Origin: Acidobacteriota bacterium
GTDB lineage: Bacteria > Acidobacteriota > Thermoanaerobaculia > Multivoradales > JBCCEF01
Direction of reading: 5' to 3'
NCBI GenBank assembly: GCA_039028635.1
Contig: JBCCHV010000042.1
Span: forward strand, 1-53,100
DNA: 53,100 nucleotides
This document shows, in pieces, positions 46,778 through 53,100 of this stretch (position 1 is the first letter of the stretch; every line of letters begins with the position of its first letter). Both the position numbers and the translations under genes were made by a program. The notes beneath the pieces were generated by a model. The model did no database searches, had not been told where the DNA came from, and saw nothing but the letters and a program-made list of their open reading frames with translations.

Positions 46778-49676
46778 CAACGCTCGCGAGAGCTTCGCGA
46801 GCCGATGGTGCCCCCTGGGGCGGGCGGTCCCAGGACTCCGGAAGGGTCGCGACCGCACGTTCTAGGTGGCCGCGGGCTTCGTCTTTACGCCCCTGGCCGA
46901 GGAGGGCGAGGCCGAGGGAGAGCTCGAGCTGACCGGCGGCGAGGCTGGTGGGGCCGACCGAGTCGAGGGCTTGGTCGAGGTTGCTGCGGGCGAGGCGCTC
47001 GGCGCGCTCGAAGCGCTGGTCGACGAGGGCGAGGGCGCTTTCCAGGTTAGCGACCTGAAGGCGATCGTGGATCTCGAGGGACTCGCGTTCGGATTGGCCG
47101 ATGCCGTCGAAAATCTCCTCCGCGGTGGTCGTGTCGCCGCGCCTGAGGGCGAGGCTGGCGCGGGCCGCGAGACCCCGGAGTAAGAGCTTTCCGTCGCGAC
47201 CTCGGGACCATTCGGCCCAGGTGTCGAGGAGTCGATCGGCGTCCTCGAGGCGATCGTTCTGGATCGCGTCTTCGGCCAGATAAAGGTGGCTGTAGGCTTG
47301 GGTCGAGGGGGCTTTGTCTTGCTGGCGGTCGGCCAGCGCCAGGGCTTGCTCCAAGAGCCGACGGCTGGCCGCGGCTCGGCCGGCGAGGCGCTCGGCCAAG
47401 GCCTGATGGTGAAGGCAGCTGATCACCGCGCGATGGGTCTCGGGGAAAATCCGCGCGGCCATGGCGTAGGCCGCTGCCGCCCGTTCGGCGGCGGCTTCCG
47501 GACGGCCGCTGTCGAGGGCGACGCGACTGAACCACATCCTCGTGAAAACGAGTTGGGGATGATCCGACTCGTAGGTGGCCTCCATCCGAGCGATGGCGTC
47601 CTCGAGGAACTGCTCGGCGCTGTCGAATCGCCCCTGGGCCGCTGCCAGGGCGCCGAGGTTGTAAAGGCTGGCGATCACTTCCGGGTGGTTTTCGCCGAGG
47701 GTCCGCCGGCGGTTCTCGATCACCTGGTCCATCAGCTCCTGGGCCATCTGCCAGTCCCCGAGATCGAAGAGCACGGTGCCGAGGGCTTCGGTGGCGCCCA
47801 TGGTGCGGGGATGCTCCGGCCCGAGACGTTGCCGAGTGCGGTCGACGGCTTCTTCGATGACCTCCCGGGCGGCGGAGAACTCTTTGCGGTGGCGGTGGAT
47901 GGTGCCGAGCTCGAGGAGAGCCGCTTCGAGGGTCGCGTCGTCACGGGGACGGAGGGCTCGCAACTCGGCGAGCGCTGCCTTCCCATGGCCTACCGCCAAC
48001 TCGAGCTCGCCTTGGAGGCGTGCCGCCCGGGCGCGCAAAAGCCGACCTTGGGCTGCGTCCACGGAACGTCCTCCTTGTCCAGGTGGGCGTGCCCGTTCGG
48101 CGGCGGCGAGGGCCTCCTTGGCCGCCGCGACCTTGCCGACGCTGAGCTCCGCAGCCGCCACCTGGAGCAAGAACCCCTCCCGCTCGCTGCTCTCGCCTTC
48201 CGGAATCAGCTCGAGAGCGCGGTTCGCGAGCTGTCGTTGGCGATCGCGATGGCCCAGGTCGCCATAGATTCGCGCCAGCACGGCGAGTATTTCGAGGCGC
48301 ATGGCCGGTTGCTCGGCGAGCTCGCGCTCGACCCGCTCGGCGCCGCGGTCGAGCATTTCGAGGGCGGTGACCGGCTGAGGTTCTCCCTCGAAGGGGTTGA
48401 AGCCCTCGAACAGGCTTTGCAGATAGCCGGTGACGGCTTCGGCGCGGATCTTTTCGCGCTGGGTCTTGCGTTGCTCCGTGAACAGAGCGCCGAGGAAGGT
48501 GAGGGCGAGGAGGGCCACCACCACGGCGGCGCCGACGGCCAAGCGATTTCGACGGAGGAACCGACCGCTACGGTATCGCCAGGTGCCGGAACGGGCCCGC
48601 ACCGGTCGAGCGGCGCGAAAGCGCTCGAGGTCGTCGACCAGCGCAGCGACGGATTCGAATCGCGCCTCGGGCTCCTTGCGCAGGGCGCACAGCACAATGG
48701 CGTCGAGATCACCGCGCAGCCGTTTGCGCCGCTCTTCCGGAGCGACCTGGCTGGGGCGCGGTGGTTGGCGCTCGCAGACCATGGTGGAGACTTCTTGGTA
48801 GCTCTTGCCCTCGGCGGGGAAGGGCGAGAGGTCGGTGAGCAGCTCGTAAAGCAGGACGCCGAGGCCGAAGATATCGGCGGCGGTGGTGATCGGGCCGCCT
48901 TGGATCTGCTCCGGGCTGGCGTAGCCGGGCGTCAGGAAGCGCAGCTCGTGGGCGGTTTGGGTCGACGAGACATCCTCGAGCAGCTTGGCGGTGCCGAAGT
49001 CGAGGAGCTTGGGCTGACCGTCGCCGGTGACCAGGATGTTGCTCGGCTTGAGGTCGCGGTGGATGACCAACTGGCGGTGTGAGGACCGCACCGCGTCGCA
49101 GACCTCGAGGAAAAGCTCGAGGCGGGCCTCGAGGCCGAGGTTGCGGGAGGATACGAAGACATCGATCGGCACGCCCTCGATGTACTCCATCACCAGGTAG
49201 GGCCGGCCGTCCGCGGTGGCGCCGCCGTCCAGGAGCTTGGCGATGCCGGGATGATCGAGCTGGGCCAGGATTTGGCGCTCGCGGCGGAAGCGGGCGAGCA
49301 AGAAATCGGTGTCCATACCGCGCTTGATCACCTTGAGGGCGACCCGCTGGTCGTACTGGCCGTCGCTGCGTTCGGCGAGGTAAACGACGCCCATGCCACC
49401 GCGGCCGATGGGCTCGAGGAGGCGGTACTGGCCGACCTCGGCGTCGGCCGGCAGGGCAGGGTCGGTCGACAGCAGATCGATGGCGCGGTTGGCGGCGGAG
49501 CCATCGAGCCAGCCGGTGGGCGAGCCAGCCGAAGCCAGCAGTGATTCGACATCGGCGCGCAGGCTCGAGTCATCGCCGCAGGCTTCGTCGAGGAGCGCGG
49601 CGCGGCGTTGCGGCGGGCTCTCCCAAATCCGCTGAAAAATTCGATCGAGCTTCTGCCAGCGTTCTCTGTTGCTCAT
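46773..49676 (-). CDS. Membrane Ser/Thr protein kinase with TPR tail, copy 1 of a tandem pair
   Basis: This is a 967-residue protein. A short N-terminal region (RIFQRIWESPPQRRAALLDE through SLRADVESLL) precedes the Hanks kinase: GRGGMGVVYL loop, Lys115 in VALKVI, HRDLKPSN (206-213), DFG (226-228) and TPGYASPEQI. A single membrane helix lies at about 379-399. The C-terminal 560 residues are TPR-like, including GEGESSEREG, HPRTMGATEALGTVLFDLGD and NHPEVIASLYNLGALAAAQG. The ATG at 49676 aligns with the start of the neighbouring paralogue. The last residues, ALASVE and stop, fall inside REP copy 3, whereas the paralogue continues for about 20 more residues. A terminator-like hairpin lies 41 nt upstream of the start. 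Confidence 0.9.
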   Translation of the reverse strand: MSNRERWQKLDRIFQRIWESPPQRRAALLDEACGDDSSLRADVESLLASAGSPTGWLDGSAANRAIDLLSTDPALPADAEVGQYRLLEPIGRGGMGVVYLAERSDGQYDQRVALKVIKRGMDTDFLLARFRRERQILAQLDHPGIAKLLDGGATADGRPYLVMEYIEGVPIDVFVSSRNLGLEARLELFLEVCDAVRSSHRQLVIHRDLKPSNILVTGDGQPKLLDFGTAKLLEDVSSTQTAHELRFLTPGYASPEQIQGGPITTAADIFGLGVLLYELLTDLSPFPAEGKSYQEVSTMVCERQPPRPSQVAPEERRKRLRGDLDAIVLCALRKEPEARFESVAALVDDLERFRAARPVRARSGTWRYRSGRFLRRNRLAVGAAVVVALLALTFLGALFTEQRKTQREKIRAEAVTGYLQSLFEGFNPFEGEPQPVTALEMLDRGAERVERELAEQPAMRLEILAVLARIYGDLGHRDRQRQLANRALELIPEGESSEREGFLLQVAAAELSVGKVAAAKEALAAAERARPPGQGGRSVDAAQGRLLRARAARLQGELELAVGHGKAALAELRALRPRDDATLEAALLELGTIHRHRKEFSAAREVIEEAVDRTRQRLGPEHPRTMGATEALGTVLFDLGDWQMAQELMDQVIENRRRTLGENHPEVIASLYNLGALAAAQGRFDSAEQFLEDAIARMEATYESDHPQLVFTRMWFSRVALDSGRPEAAAERAAAAYAMAARIFPETHRAVISCLHHQALAERLAGRAAASRRLLEQALALADRQQDKAPSTQAYSHLYLAEDAIQNDRLEDADRLLDTWAEWSRGRDGKLLLRGLAARASLALRRGDTTTAEEIFDGIGQSERESLEIHDRLQVANLESALALVDQRFERAERLARSNLDQALDSVGPTSLAAGQLELSLGLALLGQGRKDEARGHLERAVATLPESWDRPPQGAPSAREALASVE

Positions 49677-49708
49677 CCGTTCTCGCAGACCTTCGGCTCG
49701 GGCGGTGG

Positions 49709-49749
49709 AAAAAATGGTCGGGGCACCCCCCCGATGAGGGCGCCCCGAC
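49709..49749 (-). terminator. Hairpin plus T-tract in the leader of kinase copy 1
   Basis: GTCGGGGC (49717-49724) pairs with GCCCCGAC (49742-49749). On the minus strand the hairpin is followed by a T-run (49714-49709), so it has all the marks of an intrinsic terminator. It may end the transcript of kinase copy 2, or act as an attenuator, since only about 33 nt remain to the kinase copy 1 start codon. Confidence 0.7.
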
Positions 49750-50035
49750 TGCCAGGATGACGGATCCGAAGATCCGACGTCAAAACATCGCACTCGATCT
49801 TCGTGCGGCGTGGGACCTCCGAGGTCCCTCCTCGGAAGAGGCCTCGAGACGGCTCAGAATCTCAGCGACAAATCCCGAGGATTTCGGTCATTGGACCGGG
49901 ATTCCCTTGTCCTTAACGGCGGTCACGCGGCGTGGCGCGACCTTGGTTGCACACTTTAATAAAGGCGAAAATTTCCTCGCCAATGCCTCATGGTGGAGGC
50001 GAGATCGCCACCGGCGCCGATCGATGGCGCTGGAT
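49750..50035. promoter_or_regulatory. Intergenic region between the two kinase genes
   Basis: No gene is supported. It holds a perfect 8-bp dyad GGGACCTC-c-GAGGTCCC (49812-49828), a small UUCG-type hairpin (GGATC/GATCC) near 49763, a TTGACG hexamer on the minus strand near 49783, and an AT-rich ctttattaaag motif near 49960. Any promoter of kinase copy 1 must lie here. Confidence 0.45.
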
Positions 50036-52984
50036 CTAGGGCTTGGCAGCGGTGAGCGGGCGAGAATGCCGGGCTTCGCGGGCCGCGACTTCGGCGAGAG
50101 CCTGGCGGGCGGAAGGTGTGCCTTGGGGTGGGCGGTCCCAGGTTTCGGGGAGGGCGGCGACAGCTTGCTGGAGGTGATCGCGAGCTTCCTCGAGGCGTTC
50201 CTGGCCGAGCAGAGCGAGGCCGAGGGAGAGCTCGATCTGGCCTGCCGCCAGAGACCTGGGACCAACCGTTTCGAGGGCCCGGTCGAGGTTGCGACGGGCG
50301 AGCTTCTCGGCCCGCTCGAAGCGATTCGAGGCGAGGGCGAGGGCGGTGGTGAGATTGTCCAGCAGGAGCAGATGGTAGATCTCGAGGGAATCGCGTTCAG
50401 CAGTGCTGATCCCACTCATCAGCTTCTCGGCAGCCTCGAGATCTCCTCGCTGGAGGGCGAGGCTGGTCTGGGCCGCAACGCCTTGGAGTCGGAGCTTGCT
50501 GATGCCGTCGTCGGCCCAGTGGGCCCAGCGCTCGAGGCTCTCTTGGGCGAGGTCGAGTCGTCGGTTCTGGAGCAGATCTTGGGCCAGGTAGAGGTGGCAG
50601 TAGGCATGGGTCGACGCGGCCTTGGTGATTTGCTCCTCGGCGAGCGCGAGAGCACGCTCGAGCAGGTCGCGACTCGCTGCCGCGCGGCCCGCGAGGCGCT
50701 CGGCGAGTCCCTCGAGATGGAGAGCGTTGACGATCACCGGGTGGGTTTCCGGAAAGAGCCGAGTCGCCATCGCTCCGGCCTCCGCGGCGCGCTGGCGAGC
50801 GATCTCCGGGTTCCCACGATGGAGCGCGGCACGGCCCAGCCAGAGCGTCGTGAAGACCATCTGTGGATGCTCACCTTCGTAGGTCGCGGTCATACGCTCG
50901 AGGGTTTCCGAGAGGAGCCGCTCGGCGGTATCGAAGCGGCCTTGGGCAGAGGCCATGGCCCCGAGGTTGTAGAGGCTGGCGATCACCTCCGGGTGGTTCT
51001 CGCCGAGAGTGCGGCGGCGGTTGGCGAGCACCTGGTCCATCAGCTCTTGGGCCCGCTGCGCCTCGCCGGTGTCGAAGAGCACGGTTCCGAGGGCTTCGGT
51101 GGCGACCATCGTGCGTGGATGCTCTGGGCCGAGTCGCCGGTGGATGCGGGCGACGGCTTCTTCGATGACCTCGCGAGCTGACCACTGCTCATCGCTCTGC
51201 AGCAACGTGGCGCCGAGCTCGAGCAGCGCCAATTCGAGGCTCGAGGGGTCCTGAGGGCGTAGCGAGCGCAGGGTCTCGAGGGCTTCCATACCGAGGCTCT
51301 TGGCTCCCAGGATGTCGCCTTCGAGGCGAGCGGCACGGGCCCTCAGCAAGAGGCCCTTGGCGAGCTGGAGAGGATTCTCTTTCGATTCAGATAGCCCGAC
51401 CTGGTCGGCTTCTTCGAGGGCCGCCTTGGCCTCTGCGACATTGCCGACACTGAGCTCGGCCTCCGCCACCTGGTGCAGGAACCGCCCCCGCCCCGTGCTT
51501 TCGTCCGCCGGAATCAGCTCGAGGGCGCGGTGGGCGAGCTGCCGCTGCTGATCACGATGTCCGAGATCGCCGTAGATTTGCGCCAGGACGGCGAGCATTT
51601 CGAGATGCATGGCCGGTTGCTCGGCGAGCTCGAGCTCAATGCGCTGGACACCGCGATCGAGCATCTCGAGGGCAGTGACCGGCTGGGGTTCTCCCTGGAA
51701 GGGATTGAGGCCCTCGAACAGGCTCTGCAGGTAGCCGGTCACGGCCTCGGCCTTGGCCTTCTCGCGCTCGGTCTTGCGCTGCTCCGCGACCAGGGCTCCT
51801 AGGAAGGTGAGGATGAAGGAGGCCACGACGATGGTGGCCCCGACGGCCAGGCGATTGCGCCTGAGAAACCTCGCGGTGCGGTAGCGCCAGGTGCCGGAAC
51901 GAGCCGCGACGGGCCGTGCTTGGCGGAAGCGCTCGAGGTCGTCGACCAGGGTGGCGACCGATTCGTAGCGAGCCTGTGGCTCCTTCCGGAGGGCGAACAG
52001 GGTGATGGCGTCGAGGTCGCCGCGCAGGCGCTTGCGTCGGCTCTCAGGAGCCACCTGGCTGGGCCGCGGCGGCTGCCGCTCGCAGACCATGGTGATGACT
52101 TCCTGGTAGCTCTTGCCCTCGGCCGGAAAAGGCGATCGATCGGTCAGCAGCCCGTAGAGCAGAACCCCGAGGCCGAAGACGTCGGTCGCGGTGGTGACCG
52201 GTCCGCCGCGGATCTGTTCCGGGCTGGCGTAGCCAGGAGTCAGGAAGCGAGTCTCCTGGTCGGTTTGGGTGGACGAGACGTCGGCGAGCAGCTTGGCCGT
52301 TCCGAAGTCGAGGAGCTTGGGCTGGCCGGCGCTGGTGACCAGGATGTTGCTCGGCTTGAGGTCGCGGTGAATGACCAACTGGCGGTGCGACGACCGCACC
52401 GCATCGCAGACCTCGAGAAAGAGCGCGAGGCGGGCCTCGAGGTCGAGGTCTCGGGAGGACACGAAGACGTCGATGGGAACGCCCTCGATGTACTCCATCA
52501 CCAGGTAGGGGCGGCCGTCGGTGGTGGCGCCGCCATCGAGCAGCTTGGCGATGCCGGGATGATCGAGCTGGGCCAGGATCTGGCGCTCGCGGCGGAAGCG
52601 GGCGAGCAGGAGGTCGGTGTCCATGCCGCGCTTGATCACCTTGAGGGCGACCCGCTGGGCGTATTGGCCGTCGCTGCGTTCGGCGAGGTAGACGACTCCC
52701 ATGCCACCTCGGCCGATGGGGGCGAGCAGGCGATACTGGCCGACTTCGGCGCCCACCGGCAAGGTGGGGTCGGTCGACAGCAGGTCGAGGGCGCGGCTGG
52801 CGGCGGTGCCGTCGAGCCAGCCGGTGGGCGAGCCGGCCGAATCGAGCAGCGATTCGACGTCGGCGCGCAGCCCTGAGTCGGCGCCGCAGGCCTCGTCGAG
52901 CACCTCTGCGCGTCGCTCCGGGGGACTCTCCCAGGCGCGCTGGAAGATTCGGTCGAGCTGCTGCCAGTACTCCGCTTTGCTCAC
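50036..52984 (-). CDS. Membrane Ser/Thr protein kinase with TPR tail, copy 2 of a tandem pair
   Basis: This is a 982-residue paralogue of the neighbouring kinase. The kinase domain is nearly the same: GRGGMGVVYL, VALKVIKRGMDTD, HRDLKPSN, LLDFGTAKLL and TPGYASPEQI. The N-terminal region (RIFQRAWESPPERRAEVLDE) and the membrane helix (about 379-399) also match. The TPR part (about 410-960) has drifted more. It ends AAREARHSRPLTAAKP, a tail missing in copy 1. The start is a GTG at 52984 because AGGAGG lies about 10 nt upstream; the frame extends to 53089 but that part is Gly/Pro/Arg-rich leader sequence. Its leader holds a candidate promoter and a hairpin with T-tract. Confidence 0.9.
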   Translation of the reverse strand: MSKAEYWQQLDRIFQRAWESPPERRAEVLDEACGADSGLRADVESLLDSAGSPTGWLDGTAASRALDLLSTDPTLPVGAEVGQYRLLAPIGRGGMGVVYLAERSDGQYAQRVALKVIKRGMDTDLLLARFRRERQILAQLDHPGIAKLLDGGATTDGRPYLVMEYIEGVPIDVFVSSRDLDLEARLALFLEVCDAVRSSHRQLVIHRDLKPSNILVTSAGQPKLLDFGTAKLLADVSSTQTDQETRFLTPGYASPEQIRGGPVTTATDVFGLGVLLYGLLTDRSPFPAEGKSYQEVITMVCERQPPRPSQVAPESRRKRLRGDLDAITLFALRKEPQARYESVATLVDDLERFRQARPVAARSGTWRYRTARFLRRNRLAVGATIVVASFILTFLGALVAEQRKTEREKAKAEAVTGYLQSLFEGLNPFQGEPQPVTALEMLDRGVQRIELELAEQPAMHLEMLAVLAQIYGDLGHRDQQRQLAHRALELIPADESTGRGRFLHQVAEAELSVGNVAEAKAALEEADQVGLSESKENPLQLAKGLLLRARAARLEGDILGAKSLGMEALETLRSLRPQDPSSLELALLELGATLLQSDEQWSAREVIEEAVARIHRRLGPEHPRTMVATEALGTVLFDTGEAQRAQELMDQVLANRRRTLGENHPEVIASLYNLGAMASAQGRFDTAERLLSETLERMTATYEGEHPQMVFTTLWLGRAALHRGNPEIARQRAAEAGAMATRLFPETHPVIVNALHLEGLAERLAGRAAASRDLLERALALAEEQITKAASTHAYCHLYLAQDLLQNRRLDLAQESLERWAHWADDGISKLRLQGVAAQTSLALQRGDLEAAEKLMSGISTAERDSLEIYHLLLLDNLTTALALASNRFERAEKLARRNLDRALETVGPRSLAAGQIELSLGLALLGQERLEEARDHLQQAVAALPETWDRPPQGTPSARQALAEVAAREARHSRPLTAAKP

Positions 52985-53018
52985 GGAGCCAGTCCCTCCT
53001 CGGTATCGCACCGTTACG

Positions 53019-53066
53019 AAAAAAGAGTCGAGGCGCCCGGGGGGCCGGGCGCCACGACCGGGCGCC
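53019..53066 (-). terminator. Hairpin plus T-tract in the leader of kinase copy 2, with a competing arm
   Basis: On the minus strand GGCGCCCGG (53053-53045) and CCGGGCGCC (53040-53032) form a 9-bp stem with a 4-nt loop, followed by a T-run (53024-53019). A second copy of the left arm (53066-53058) could pair with the same right arm. It lies between the candidate promoter and the start codon, so it could attenuate the gene. Confidence 0.6.
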
Positions 53067-53075
53067 TGTCCCCCA

Positions 53076-53084
53076 ACATTAGCA
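53076..53084 (-). promoter_or_regulatory. Candidate extended -10 promoter of kinase copy 2
   Basis: On the minus strand TGCTAATGT reads as an extended -10 (TG-N-TAATGT). It would start transcription near 53069, just before the leader hairpin. The -35 region runs off or close to the window edge. Confidence 0.4.
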
Positions 53085-53100
53085 CCCAAGACAGGGGGGG

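Noticed and set aside
47286-51181. Long plus-strand frames (598 and 546 codons) opposite the twin kinases
   Set aside because: They have Leu/Gly/Glu-rich translations with no motif and mirror the duplicated kinases; both strands stay open because of codon bias.
1-53100. tRNA or rRNA genes
   Set aside because: I saw no cloverleaf with a TTCGA-type loop plus acceptor stem and no conserved rRNA motifs on either strand.

Overview
The window is 53.1 kb of very GC-rich bacterial DNA. It lies on one contig and carries no rRNA, tRNA or CRISPR locus. Four features together suggest Acidobacteriota, probably a Thermoanaerobaculia-like lineage: several membrane Ser/Thr kinases with C-terminal TPR-like tails, a MacB-type ABC operon with its own sigma-54-dependent response regulator, an IPTL-CTERM surface protein, and strong G/C bias at third codon positions. 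This placement is an inference from gene content, not from a marker gene.

Layout. 0.2-3.8 kb holds an exported choice-of-anchor-I beta-propeller protein (minus) and an ABC-F ATPase (uup). 4.0-8.0 kb is a two-gene signalling unit: a membrane histidine kinase with three PAS domains, followed by a receiver domain fused to a Ser/Thr kinase. 8.0-9.2 kb holds a DinB-like protein and an exported glyoxalase-fold protein, ending in a strong terminator. 9.35-17.1 kb is a self-contained regulon. It starts with a perfect dyad and a sigma-54 promoter, then a HlyD/MacA-like adaptor, an ATPase, two MacB-like permeases, an NtrC-type regulator, a 176-nt near-palindromic element and an NtrY-like histidine kinase. 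17.4-19.9 kb is a TonB-dependent receptor behind phased TTGAGA repeats. 19.9-23.6 kb is the IPTL-CTERM repeat protein (minus). 23.9-26.9 kb holds a DUF3142 lipoprotein and a large exported protein of unknown function. 27.0-29.9 kb has a rhodanese lipoprotein divergent from an oxidoreductase-SelD fusion. 30.1-35.7 kb has arginase, a hotdog thioesterase, a histidine phosphatase and a large kinase-TPR protein.

35.8-40.4 kb is an acyl-CoA catabolic cluster: two SDRs, a MaoC hydratase and an APH-like phosphotransferase, divergent from an ACAD10/11-like dehydrogenase. Its gene set resembles 4-hydroxyacyl-CoA degradation through a phosphorylated intermediate.

40.4-43.6 kb is an accessory island with visibly lower GC. 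It contains a TIR-like (CAP12/Pycsar-type) nucleotide-binding protein, a diverged tandem duplication of about 200 bp, and a REP-associated tyrosine transposase with two perfect 35-nt repeats. Copies of the same repeat core reappear near 46.6-46.8 kb, where one supplies the stop codon of a kinase gene. Between these loci are a Tat-exported alanine-racemase-like protein that lacks the usual catalytic tyrosine, a translationally coupled alpha/beta hydrolase and a small P-loop kinase.

46.8-53.1 kb is a tandem pair of paralogous Ser/Thr kinase-TPR genes (minus). Each has a terminator-like hairpin and T-tract in its 5' leader. The most promising leads for new biology are the TIR island with its repeats, the divergent racemase/hydrolase pair, the palindromic element inside the two-component locus, and the leader hairpins of the twin kinases.
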